Source: Solirubrobacteraceae bacterium (lineage in GTDB: Bacteria; Actinomycetota; Thermoleophilia; Solirubrobacterales; Solirubrobacteraceae). Taken from it: 43,214 bases of DNA. Positions within the stretch are counted from its first letter, which is position 1, and each line of letters starts with the position of its first letter. The stretch covers positions 1-43,214 of the forward strand of contig JANJTP010000046.1 of NCBI GenBank assembly GCA_024711025.1, read 5' to 3'. The translations under genes and the position numbers were made by a program. The notes beneath the pieces were generated by a model. That model was not told the DNA's origin, ran no database searches, and was given only the letters and a program-made list of their open reading frames with translations. Positions 23,218 to 30,923 of the stretch are shown piece by piece.

Positions 23218-24213
23218 TCAGCCCGCGCCGAGCAGCGCGTCGAGCAGCTCGTCCGCGACGACGCGGTCCACCGCGGACCTCGTGAACGGCGCGAGCAGCG
23301 GGATCGCGCGCTCCTGGTAGCGCGGGGCCGGGTCGTCCAGCGCGGCGCGGATCGCCGGGACGAGGTCGTCGGTCACGAGCCGCCGGTCGAGCGCCCGGGC
23401 GATCGGCAGCGCGACGTACGGCCCCGGCGCGGGGGTCGTCACGAGGACGCAGCCGTCGGCGAGCGCCTCGAGCTGCGCGACGCCATGGTCCTCGCGACGG
23501 GGAGCGATGACGAACAGCCGCGCGCGCAGCAGCAGCGCGCGGTAGTCGTCCCGGGCCAGCCGGCCGGCGACGAGCACGCCGGGCGGCGGCTCGGGAAGGC
23601 GGTCGTGGTCCAGTCCGGCGACGACGAGGACCTCGTCGTCGCGGCGCGCCATCGACCATGCCGCGAGCACGCGGTCGAGCCCCTTCTTCTCCGGATCGGC
23701 CGCGTACGTCACGGCGGCGACGTCGCGGAGCGCCCACGGCTCCCCGAGGCCCGCCGGCTCGACGGGGACCGGCACGGCGATCGACGGCGTCGCGAGTCCG
23801 GCCGGGGCTCCCTCCAGCGAGCCCGCGTCCTGCGGCACGAGGAGCGGCGCCCGACGCAGGCGCCTGCGCTCCAGCGGGCGCTGCCAGACGCCATGGCGCC
23901 CGGGACGGGTGCGCGCGGCGAGCGCGTCGAAGCGGATCGCACCGGGTCGCGGCCAGAGCAGCGCGGCCGTGGTCGTCGAGTAGACGATGGTCCGCGGCCT
24001 GTGGTCCGCCAGGCCCCGCTCGGCGGCGCGCCGCGCGGCGAGGGCCCAGCGCAGATCGGTGTACGCCAGCGTGCGGACCGCCGGCTGCGGCGCTGCGCGG
24101 ACGCACGCGACGCGTGCGCCGGCGCGCTCGAGCGACGCGGCCAGCTCGTCGTCGACGGCCCGCAGCCCGGCCGTCGAGCCGAGCGAGACGAGCAGCACGT
24201 CGGCGCGATCCAT
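23218..24213 (-). CDS. Glycosyltransferase, GT4-like
   Basis: The 331-residue protein looks like a GT-B fold glycosyltransferase. The C-terminal half has the usual donor-binding elements: YAADPEKKGLDRVLAAWSMARR, VLVVAGLDHDRL, and the EDHGVAQLEALADGCVLVTT stretch with the Glu-x7-Glu pattern. The N-terminal acceptor half is short and divergent. It is likely cytosolic or membrane-peripheral; donor and acceptor are unknown. It is the last gene of a leftward operon with a trehalose-phosphatase-like gene and a membrane protein, 35 bp after the latter, which suggests a shared product such as a glycan or compatible solute. Confidence 0.75.
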   Translation of the reverse strand: MDRADVLLVSLGSTAGLRAVDDELAASLERAGARVACVRAAPQPAVRTLAYTDLRWALAARRAAERGLADHRPRTIVYSTTTAALLWPRPGAIRFDALAARTRPGRHGVWQRPLERRRLRRAPLLVPQDAGSLEGAPAGLATPSIAVPVPVEPAGLGEPWALRDVAAVTYAADPEKKGLDRVLAAWSMARRDDEVLVVAGLDHDRLPEPPPGVLVAGRLARDDYRALLLRARLFVIAPRREDHGVAQLEALADGCVLVTTPAPGPYVALPIARALDRRLVTDDLVPAIRAALDDPAPRYQERAIPLLAPFTRSAVDRVVADELLDALLGAG

Positions 24214-24248
24214 GGGCCGGATCGTGTCACGAGCCGTGGCGGGAGCGG

Positions 24249-24770
24249 CTAGCCGACCGGCTCGGCCGGCAGCTCGCGCCTCAGCCCCGGCGTGCGCACG
24301 AGACGCAGCGGTCCGAGCGGGGATCCGCTGGCGACGTGGAACGTGACTCCGTCACGCTCCTCGATCGCGCTCACAGCGGCGTCCTGGTGGCGCCAGGAGA
24401 GCGCCCAGATCGCGGCGAAGCCTGCGGCGATCGAGGCCACCTGCGGGAACGCGACCGACAGCGCGGCGGCGCCGATCGTCGCCGCCAGCAGCGGCCAGAG
24501 CCGCGCCAGCAGCACGCGACCCGGACGCAGGTCGGGAAGCGTCGTCGCCGTGCGGGCGTCGCGCAGAGCCCGGGCGACGGGCGCGGCCGGCCGTCGCCGT
24601 CGGCCCAGCCAGCCGCCGAGCAGCATCGCCACCAGCCACCAGCCCGCCGACACCGGGACGAGCAGGTCGTACCCGAGCTCCTGCGCCTCGAGGACGGCGA
24701 TCACCGCGAGGGCGGTCGCCGCTCCGGCGCTCAGCAGCACCGCGCTCTTCAGGAGGTCGACGAACCGCAC
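24249..24770 (-). CDS. Four-helix membrane protein of unknown function
   Basis: The 173-residue protein has four hydrophobic helices (about residues 8-27, 38-56, 92-108 and 111-125). An Arg-rich cytoplasmic loop lies between helices 2 and 3, and a soluble C-terminal tail contains IEERDGVTFHVASGSPLG. No family is recognised. The start is GTG at 24770, only 6 nt after the stop of the trehalose-phosphatase-like gene, so translation is probably coupled. Its place between a sugar phosphatase and a glycosyltransferase suggests a membrane-associated step in the same pathway, but the sequence does not say which. Confidence 0.72.
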   Translation of the reverse strand: MRFVDLLKSAVLLSAGAATALAVIAVLEAQELGYDLLVPVSAGWWLVAMLLGGWLGRRRRPAAPVARALRDARTATTLPDLRPGRVLLARLWPLLAATIGAAALSVAFPQVASIAAGFAAIWALSWRHQDAAVSAIEERDGVTFHVASGSPLGPLRLVRTPGLRRELPAEPVG

Positions 24771-24776
24771 GGCGCC

Positions 24777-25580
24777 TCACGCCAGCAGCAGCTCGAGCAG
24801 ATCTCGCACCCCGGCGGTTCCGATGACCACGGCGTCCGCGGCGTCGAGCAGCGCGCGCGGAGTCTCGTCGGAGGCGACCGCGACGCAGACCGCCGTCTCC
24901 AGGCGCCCGTCGGCGACCAGCTCGCGGAGCCCCGCGAACGCGTCCGCGTCGGTCCGGTCGTCGCCCACGTAGAGCGCCGAACGGGCTCCCGACCCGTCGA
25001 GCAGCCGGCGGACGGCACGGTCCTTGCCGATCTGCACCGGCGCGCGCAGCTCGAGCACGCGGCGGCCCTCGTGGACGTCGAGGCCGCGCGCTCGCGCGGC
25101 CTGGCCGACCAGGCGGGCGGCGTCCTCGGCCGCGGCCTCGTCCTCGGCGCCGCGCCAGTGGAGTGCGACGATCGGGCCCTTGTCCTCCTCGCGGACGCCG
25201 GCCTCGCGCAGCCGCTCGACCGTCTCGAAGTCGAGCACGGCGCGCACGCGCTCGGCCCAGCGGGCCGCGTCCGGGTCGATCTCGGCGACCGGCGCGCCGC
25301 GGACGAGGAGCTCGGCTCCGTGGTTGCCGGCGTAGGGGATCGTGCCGATCCCGAGCATCTGCCGCGCGGCCGTCGCCCGCCGGCCGGTGACGCAGCCGAC
25401 CAGCGCGTAGCGGCCGGTCAGCCCGTGGACCAGCCGCCGAGTTCGCTCCGGCACCGTCGCGGCGAGCGGGTCGCGAACGATCGGCGCGAGCGTGCCGTCG
25501 ACATCCAGCAGGATCGCCGCGCGCCCGGGATCGGCCCGCAGCGGGGCGACGACGTCGGCGAGCGGCGCGGGCGGCGGCAC
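24777..25580 (-). CDS. otsB: HAD-family trehalose-6-phosphate phosphatase-like
   Basis: The 267-residue HAD-superfamily phosphatase is of the OtsB type. Motif I is ILLDVDGTLAP with the nucleophile Asp26 and Asp28; VTGRRATAARQML, YAGNHGAELLVRG and IGKDRAVRRLL are characteristic of trehalose phosphatases; the late acidic motif is YVGDDRTDADAF. It removes phosphate from trehalose-6-phosphate or a similar sugar phosphate. No otsA is adjacent, so the substrate is an inference. The GTG at 25580 is chosen because a -10 box (CATACT) ends 7 nt upstream, giving a leaderless transcript that overlaps the divergent TauE promoter. It is first gene of a three-gene operon. Confidence 0.85.
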   Translation of the reverse strand: MPPPAPLADVVAPLRADPGRAAILLDVDGTLAPIVRDPLAATVPERTRRLVHGLTGRYALVGCVTGRRATAARQMLGIGTIPYAGNHGAELLVRGAPVAEIDPDAARWAERVRAVLDFETVERLREAGVREEDKGPIVALHWRGAEDEAAAEDAARLVGQAARARGLDVHEGRRVLELRAPVQIGKDRAVRRLLDGSGARSALYVGDDRTDADAFAGLRELVADGRLETAVCVAVASDETPRALLDAADAVVIGTAGVRDLLELLLA

Positions 25581-25586
25581 GCGATC

Positions 25587-25593
25587 TAGTATG
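25587..25593. promoter_or_regulatory. Overlapping divergent -10 boxes with two leaderless starts
   Basis: Rightward TAGTAT (25587-25592) is followed by 7 nt and GTG at 25600. Leftward CATACT (25593-25588) is followed by 7 nt and GTG at 25580. Only 19 bp separate the start codons. Both mRNAs should begin at their GTG. Confidence 0.65.
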
Positions 25594-25599
25594 CCGTGA

Positions 25600-25968
25600 G
25601 TGCCACGGCGCCGATTGCTCGAGCTCACGGCGATAGGTCTCGCCGCCGGGCTCTTCAGCGGCCTGTTCGGCGTGGGCGGCGGTGTGGTCATCGTTCCGCT
25701 GCTCGTCCTCTGGCTCGCCTTCGGCGATCGCGAGGCGACCGGCACCTCGCTCGTCGCGATCGTGATCATCGCGCTGGTCGCCGCGATCGCGCAGGCCGGC
25801 TACGGCAACGTCCGCGTCGGCGACGCGCTGCTCGTCGGCCTGCCGGCGACCGGCGGGGTGATCGGCGGCACGTGGCTCCAGCAGCGGATCCCGGCGGCCG
25901 GCGTGCGTCTCCTGTTCGCGCTCTTCCTCGCCGTCACGGCGGTGCTGCTCGTCGTGCGGGCGCTGTGA
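25600..25968 (+). CDS. Half-size TauE/SafE family permease subunit (first)
   Basis: This 122-residue integral membrane protein has about four helices and one TauE/SafE (DUF81) repeat: GLAAGLFSGLFGVGGGVVIVPLLVLWL near the N-terminus, ATGTSLVAIVIIALVAAI, then YGNVRVGDALLVGLPATGGVIGGTWL. Full TauE/SafE transporters, linked to sulfite or sulfoacetate export and similar anions, have about 250 residues and two such repeats. Here each repeat has its own gene. The GTG start at 25600 is fixed by the -10 box 7 nt upstream. It overlaps the second half gene by 4 nt (GTGA). A heterodimeric transporter is inferred; the substrate is unknown. Confidence 0.85.
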   Translation: MPRRRLLELTAIGLAAGLFSGLFGVGGGVVIVPLLVLWLAFGDREATGTSLVAIVIIALVAAIAQAGYGNVRVGDALLVGLPATGGVIGGTWLQQRIPAAGVRLLFALFLAVTAVLLVVRAL

Positions 25969-26363
25969 TCACCGCGATCCTGATCGGCGTCGTCGCGGGG
26001 CTGCTCTCGGGCCTGCTCGGAGTCGGCGGCGGCGCGCTGTTCGTCCCCGCGCTCGTCCTGGTGCTGGGCCTCTCCCAGATCGAGGCGCAGGCCACCTCGC
26101 TGCTGGCGATCGTCCCCGTGGCGCTCGTCGGCGCCTGGCGCCAGCACCGCTACGGCAACATGCGTCTGCGCGAGGGCGTGCTGATCGGGGTCGTGGCCGC
26201 GCCGTCGGCGGCGCTCGGCGTGGTCGTCGTGAACGCGCTGCCCGAGCACCTCGTCCAGATCGCGTTCGCCTGCCTGCTGATGTGGATCGCGTGGTCGCTG
26301 GCGCGCGGAGCGCTGCGCGAGCTGCGCGGCGGCCGGGCGCCTACGGAGTCGCTCAGCCCTTGA
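25965..26363 (+). CDS. Half-size TauE/SafE family permease subunit (second)
   Basis: This 132-residue membrane protein repeats the pattern of its upstream neighbour: ILIGVVAGLLSGLLGVGGGALFVPALVLVL, AQATSLLAIVPVALVGAWRQHRYGNMRLREGVLIGVV, ending in LLMWIAWSLARGALREL. GTG at 25965 overlaps the stop of the first half gene, a classic coupling junction that should give equal amounts of both proteins. The two halves probably pair to form the usual pseudo-symmetric transporter. Its 3' end overlaps the opposite LytTR gene by 11 bp. Confidence 0.85.
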   Translation: MITAILIGVVAGLLSGLLGVGGGALFVPALVLVLGLSQIEAQATSLLAIVPVALVGAWRQHRYGNMRLREGVLIGVVAAPSAALGVVVVNALPEHLVQIAFACLLMWIAWSLARGALRELRGGRAPTESLSP

Positions 26364-27090
26364 GCCTGCGGCGCAGCGCCGCCACGGAGCGTCGCGCGAC
26401 CGGAACCCGAGAGCCGTCTCGCAGCTCGATGACCGCGGTCCCGTTCGGCTGCGAGCGCAGCTCGATCGCATGGTTGAGATTCACGAGATGCGCTCTGTGA
26501 ACGCGCGCGAAGCCCGCGCCGCCCCAGTCCTCCTCGAGCTGGGCGAGCGACGCGCGCAGCACGAAGTCGCCGTCCTCGCTGTGGATCTGCGCGTAGTCGC
26601 CGTCCGCGTCGATGCGGCTGATGCGGTCCAGGCGCACCAGGCGCTTGCCCTCGGCGCCCGGGTTGTCGAGCGCGACCACCCCCGTGGCGCCCGACGCCTG
26701 CGCCGATCCGGTGCCCGAGCGCGCACGTGCCGCCTCGATCCGCGCCAGCGCGGCGTCGAGCCGCTCACGGCTGACGGGCTTGACCAGGAAGTCCATCGCC
26801 TCGACCTCGAAGGCCTCGACCGCGGCTTCGGCGTGGCCGGTGAGGAAGACGACCTCCGGCGGGTCGTCGAACCGGCGTAGCAGCCGCGCGAGCTCGAGCC
26901 CCTCGATCTCGGGCATGCGGACGTCGAGCAGGAGCGCGTCGTAGTGGCCGCTCACGAGCCGCGACAGGGCCTCGCGGCCACCGCCCGCCGTGTCGACGCG
27001 CTCGACGCGCGGCGAGCGCTCGAGGAGGCGCTGCACGTCGGCGAGCGCGCGCGGCTCGTCGTCCACCGCAAGCACGACGAGCGCGCTCAT
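26353..27090 (-). CDS. LytTR-family response regulator
   Basis: The 245-residue regulator has an N-terminal receiver domain (VVLAVDDEPRALADV; phospho-acceptor Asp56 in DALLLDVRMPEIEG; VFLTGHAEAAVEAF; Lys in DFLVKPVSRERL). The C-terminal LytTR DNA-binding domain covers about 140-243: LVRLDRISRIDADGDYAQIH, FVLRASLAQLEEDW, FARVHRAHLVNLNHA, GSRVPVARRSVAALR. LytTR domains bind DNA through beta-strands and usually recognise pairs of imperfect direct repeats. The ATG overlaps the stop of the upstream LytS-like gene (ATGA), so kinase and regulator form one unit. Confidence 0.92.
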   Translation of the reverse strand: MSALVVLAVDDEPRALADVQRLLERSPRVERVDTAGGGREALSRLVSGHYDALLLDVRMPEIEGLELARLLRRFDDPPEVVFLTGHAEAAVEAFEVEAMDFLVKPVSRERLDAALARIEAARARSGTGSAQASGATGVVALDNPGAEGKRLVRLDRISRIDADGDYAQIHSEDGDFVLRASLAQLEEDWGGAGFARVHRAHLVNLNHAIELRSQPNGTAVIELRDGSRVPVARRSVAALRRRLKG

Positions 27091-27569
27091 GCCGGCACTC
27101 CTTCCATCAGGGTGATGTCGAGCCGTTGGGGCGGAGCTTCGCCGCCGCGCAGCTCGAGCGCGAGCCCCGCGGGCGCCGGGCGCAGCACGACCGAGCACGG
27201 GCCCGGAAGTTCGCGCAGGCGTCGATCGAGCGCCTCGGAGACAGGCCGCTGGATGGCGAGCGGGGCGACGGGCCCGATCGTCGCGAGCGCGGCGACGGGC
27301 GGAAGCTCGAGCGCGAGGCGATCGGGAAAGCGCGCCTGCTGGAGCCGCAGGTACGCCGCGGTGTGCGCGAGCTCGTCGGCGACGTCGACGCGATCGGGCT
27401 GCTCGCGCAGCCGATAGCTGAGGAACTGGCCCAGCTCGGCGAGCACTTCGCGCGCCCGGTCGGGGTCGTCCTCGATGTAGCTCGCCGTCACCGCGAGCAC
27501 GTTGTTGACGAAGTGGGCCGATACGGGCGCGAGGCTCGCTCTCGCGGAATCGTGGTCGCTTGCGCTCAT
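27087..27569 (-). CDS. Minimal LytS-like histidine kinase, no sensor domain
   Basis: This 160-residue protein contains the His_kinase (LytS/YehU) dimerisation region: LAPVSAHFVNNVLAVTASYIEDDPDRAREVLAELGQFLSYRL with the phospho-acceptor His19, then VDVADELAHTAAYLRLQQARF. Members of this family normally carry a multi-helix sensor in front and a full HATPase behind. Here there is no sensor or membrane segment. The ATPase part is short and lacks clear N and G boxes; PVSEALDRRLRELPG stands where the N box is expected. It may be a phosphotransfer or adaptor protein rather than an autonomous kinase. It overlaps the LytTR gene by 4 nt. Confidence 0.75.
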   Translation of the reverse strand: MSASDHDSARASLAPVSAHFVNNVLAVTASYIEDDPDRAREVLAELGQFLSYRLREQPDRVDVADELAHTAAYLRLQQARFPDRLALELPPVAALATIGPVAPLAIQRPVSEALDRRLRELPGPCSVVLRPAPAGLALELRGGEAPPQRLDITLMEGVPA

Positions 27570-27750
27570 CGGCCCGCCGAGGCTACCGGGCCGCGTGGCC
27601 CGGCGCGCAGGCCGGGATGCGCCGTCGTGCCACTCGGCGCGGCTTCTGGGCCGCTCGTCCTCGAATACGGGGTCCGCGGCTCGCCGCGGTTGCCGCTCCG
27701 GGGCTCGGCGCGTAGTCTCGCCGGCGGCCCGCAGGTGCCGCGCCCCCTTC

Positions 27751-30700
27751 GTGCAGCAACCCCCCGACAGCCCTCAGGGCGCCCTCGAGCAGCGCCTCTT
27801 CGAGATCGCCACGGACGCCCTCGTGGTCGCGGCGAGCGATGGCACCATCCGCCTCGCCAACCCCGCCGCGGGACGGCTGCTGGGACGGGTCGCCGCCGAG
27901 CTGTCCGGAGGCTCGCTGTGGGATGCCGTCCATCCCGACGACCTCGGGCATGCCCGAGGGCTGCTCGCCGCGCCGACGGCCGGCGAATCCGGCCCCGACG
28001 AGGAGCTCCGCTTCAGGGTCGTCCGACCCGACGGCGAGTCGCGCTGGGTCGAGGCGCGTGCCGTGGCCGATCCCCGAAGCGGGCTATGGCATCTGGTCGC
28101 GCGCGACGTGACGCAGCGCAGCGAGGCCGACTCGGAGCGTCTCGCACAGGCGTTCCACGACTCGCCGATGGGCATGGCGTTCATCGATCCCGACGGCACC
28201 CTGCGCCGCGTCAACCCGGCCCTCTGCCGCCTGCTCGTCCGGTCCGAGCAGGAGCTGATCGGCGCCCAGGCACTCGATCTCGCCTCCAGTCGCGACGCGG
28301 CCGAGCGCTGGGCTCGCAGGCACTGGGCCGACGGTGCGCCGGAGTCGCTGGAGCTCGAGGCCAGGCTGAGCACCGGCGGCGGGCGGCCCGTCGTCGCGCT
28401 GGTCAGCGCGACGCTCGTCCGCGACCGGGCCGGGGAGCCCCTCTACTACCTCAGCCAGTTCCAGGACGTCACCGCGCGGATCGCGGCGCAGGAGGCACTT
28501 GCGGCGAACGAGGCGAAGCTCGCCGAGGCCCAGCAGGTCGCCCGCCTGGGAAGCTGGGAGTGGCTCGTCGAGGACGATCGCGTCAGCTGGTCGGACGAGC
28601 TCTACCGCATCCACGGGCTGCGTCCCGACCCCGGGGCGGCACGGGCCTATGCGGACCATCTCCAGCGCGTGCACGAGGACGACCGCGGCCGTGTGGCCCG
28701 CGCGGTCGAGCGCGCCGTCGCCGAGCTGTCCCCGTGGAGCATCGACTACCGGATCGTCCGTCCCGACGGCGACGTGCGCATGGTGCACGCCCGTGGCGAG
28801 GTCGCCGCGGGGGACTCCGGCCGCGTGATCGTCCACGGGACCTGCCAGGACGTCACGGAGTCGCGCCGCGTCGAGGACGCGCTGCGGGCGGCCGAGCAGC
28901 TCTTCCGTCGCGCGTTCGACGACGCGCCGATCGGGATGGCGCTGCTCGACCTCGAGGGCGGCTGGCTGCGCATGAACCCCGCACTCGCGCAGATGGTCGG
29001 GTATAGCGAGGCGGAGCTGCGTGCGATGACCCTCGAGGGGCTTGCCCACCCGGAGGACGTCGGGCTCGACCGACCGCTCGTGCGCGAGCTGCTGGCCGGT
29101 CGCCGGCGCAGCTACGCGGTCGAGAAGCGCCTCGTGCACTCGGACGGGCGGATCATCCACGTCCTCGCGCACGTCTCGCTGATGCACGGCGACGGTGAGC
29201 GGCCGCTGTACTTCCTCGTCCAGCTCGTCGACCTCAGCGAGCGCCGCCGCGCCGAGGCCGAGCGACGCGCCGGCGAGCAGCGCCTGCAGGCGATCGTCGA
29301 CAACGCGCCGGCGCTCATCTCGGTCAAGGACGCCCAGCGGCGATTCGTGCTCGTGAACCGCCGATGGGAGGTGGTCATGGGCGTCGCGGCCGATGTCGCG
29401 CTCGGCCGGACGGCGGCCGAGATCCTGCCGCGGGCGCTCGCCGACACCGAGCGCGACGATCTGGACGAGGAGGTCGTGGAGACGGCGACGCCTCGCGAGA
29501 CGCAGGTCCTGGTGGTCAGCGGCAACGGCGACGGCGACCGCGAGTTCCTGACCGTGAAGTTCCCGCTGTTCGACACCGACGGGCGGATCAGCGGCGTCTG
29601 CTCGATCTCCACCGACCTCACCGAGCGCCACCGCGCGGAGCGCGAGCGAGCCGAGCTGGAGCAGCGCCTGGCGCAGGCCCAGCGCCTCGAGTCGGTCGGC
29701 CAGCTCGCCGGTGGCGTCGCCCACGACTTCAACAACCTGCTGTCGGTGATCCTGAGCTGCGTCGGCTTCGCCGAGCACCAGCTCGACGAGAGCAGCCCGG
29801 TGCGAGCCGAGGTCGAGGAGATCGGCCGCGCGGCCGAGTGCGCGGCGGCGCTCACCCGTCAGCTCCTCATGTTCAGCCGGCGGGAGGTCGTGCAGCCCGA
29901 GGTGCTCGACGTCGGCGCGCTGGTCGGCGGGCTCGAGTCGCTGCTCTCGCGCTCACTCGGGGAGCGGGTGACGCTGCGGATCGCCCGCGACGGGCATCTT
30001 CCGGCGGTGCTCGCCGACCGCTCGCGTCTGGAGCAGGTGCTGGTGAACCTCGCCGTCAACGCGCGCGACGCGATGCCGGAGGGCGGGATCCTCGCGATCG
30101 AGGTGCGGGCCGTTCCCGGAGGCGTGACCGTGTCGGTGACCGACGAGGGCGTGGGCATGGCGGCGAACGTCGTCGATCGGGCCTTCGAGCCTTTCTTCAC
30201 GACGAAGGCGCCCGGCGAGGGGACCGGCCTCGGCCTTGCGACCGTTCACGGCATCGTGACCGACTCGGGTGGCGAGGTCGAGATCGAGTCGCGCCCCGGG
30301 GTCGGCACGACCGTGCGCTTCACGCTGCCGGCCGCCGGGGAGGGCGAGCCGGTCGCGCGCCTCGACCAGGGCGAGGGCCCGGCGATGCCGCGCCTGCCGG
30401 GCGCACGCGTGCTCGTCGTGGAGGACCAGGACCCCGTTCGCCGCCAGGCGGTGCGGATCCTCGAGGCCCACGGCTACGAGGTGCTGCAGTCGGGGAGCGC
30501 CGCGGAGGCGCTCGAGTGCTGGCAGCCGGTCGACCTCCTGCTCACCGACGTCGTCATGCCCGGCATGAGCGGCCACGAGCTCGCGCGGCGGGCGATCGAG
30601 CGCAGCCCCGAGCTACGGGTCGTCTTCATGTCAGGGCACACCGAGGACGCCCTCGTACGGGACGGTGCGCGCGAGCGGCAGCTCGCGCTCGTGCAGAAGC

Positions 30701-30768
30701 CGTTCACGCGCGACTCGCTGCTCGCCGCGGTCGCCGGGGCGCTCGTCGCTGGGCCGGTCGGGGACTAG
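27751..30768 (+). CDS. Soluble five-PAS hybrid histidine kinase
   Basis: The 1005-residue cytosolic hybrid kinase has five PAS domains in a row, near residues 15-125, 132-245, 260-375 (PAS_3 type, ARLGSWEWLVEDDRVSWSDELYRI), 383-500 (APIGMALLDLEGGWLRMNP) and 509-630. A HisKA domain with His658 (VGQLAGGVAHDFNNLLSVIL) follows, then HATPase_c (LVNLAVNARDAMPEGG, DEGVGM, GTGLGLATVHGIV) and a C-terminal receiver (about 884-1000, Asp933 in LLLTDVVMPGMSG, Lys in VQKPF). No membrane segment or signal peptide is present, so it senses an internal cue. GTG at 27751 is the best start because the frame upstream is featureless. No phosphotransfer partner gene is adjacent. Confidence 0.9.
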   Translation: MQQPPDSPQGALEQRLFEIATDALVVAASDGTIRLANPAAGRLLGRVAAELSGGSLWDAVHPDDLGHARGLLAAPTAGESGPDEELRFRVVRPDGESRWVEARAVADPRSGLWHLVARDVTQRSEADSERLAQAFHDSPMGMAFIDPDGTLRRVNPALCRLLVRSEQELIGAQALDLASSRDAAERWARRHWADGAPESLELEARLSTGGGRPVVALVSATLVRDRAGEPLYYLSQFQDVTARIAAQEALAANEAKLAEAQQVARLGSWEWLVEDDRVSWSDELYRIHGLRPDPGAARAYADHLQRVHEDDRGRVARAVERAVAELSPWSIDYRIVRPDGDVRMVHARGEVAAGDSGRVIVHGTCQDVTESRRVEDALRAAEQLFRRAFDDAPIGMALLDLEGGWLRMNPALAQMVGYSEAELRAMTLEGLAHPEDVGLDRPLVRELLAGRRRSYAVEKRLVHSDGRIIHVLAHVSLMHGDGERPLYFLVQLVDLSERRRAEAERRAGEQRLQAIVDNAPALISVKDAQRRFVLVNRRWEVVMGVAADVALGRTAAEILPRALADTERDDLDEEVVETATPRETQVLVVSGNGDGDREFLTVKFPLFDTDGRISGVCSISTDLTERHRAERERAELEQRLAQAQRLESVGQLAGGVAHDFNNLLSVILSCVGFAEHQLDESSPVRAEVEEIGRAAECAAALTRQLLMFSRREVVQPEVLDVGALVGGLESLLSRSLGERVTLRIARDGHLPAVLADRSRLEQVLVNLAVNARDAMPEGGILAIEVRAVPGGVTVSVTDEGVGMAANVVDRAFEPFFTTKAPGEGTGLGLATVHGIVTDSGGEVEIESRPGVGTTVRFTLPAAGEGEPVARLDQGEGPAMPRLPGARVLVVEDQDPVRRQAVRILEAHGYEVLQSGSAAEALECWQPVDLLLTDVVMPGMSGHELARRAIERSPELRVVFMSGHTEDALVRDGARERQLALVQKPFTRDSLLAAVAGALVAGPVGD

Positions 30769-30908
30769 CCCAGGCGGGTGCCGCGGGTCGCCCGATGTCT
30801 CGGGAGCCGGAGTGCGGGGCGCCGGGAACTCGCCTGTTCTGCTGCTCGCCCGTCGGGCCGACGCCCAAGGGCGAGGAGAAGAGGCTCGGCAGGCCGCCCG
30901 GCCTCCGA

Positions 30909-30914
30909 TATGGT
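30909..30914 (+). promoter_or_regulatory. -10 box of the PucR-type regulator gene
   Basis: TATGGT ends 9 nt before the GTG at 30924, giving a leader of about 2 nt. An in-frame GTG at 30933 would give a leader of about 11 nt. Confidence 0.35.
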
Positions 30915-30923
30915 CGAGCGGCG

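Noticed and set aside
25600-26363. A TauE/SafE gene broken by frameshift
   Set aside because: Both halves have proper GTG starts, full four-helix repeats and a clean GTGA overlap, so two coupled genes are more likely than a recent break.
27502-27750. Upstream extension of the PAS kinase to 27502
   Set aside because: The added 83 residues are Arg/Ala/Ser-rich, lie over the start of the divergent LytS-like gene, and carry no domain.
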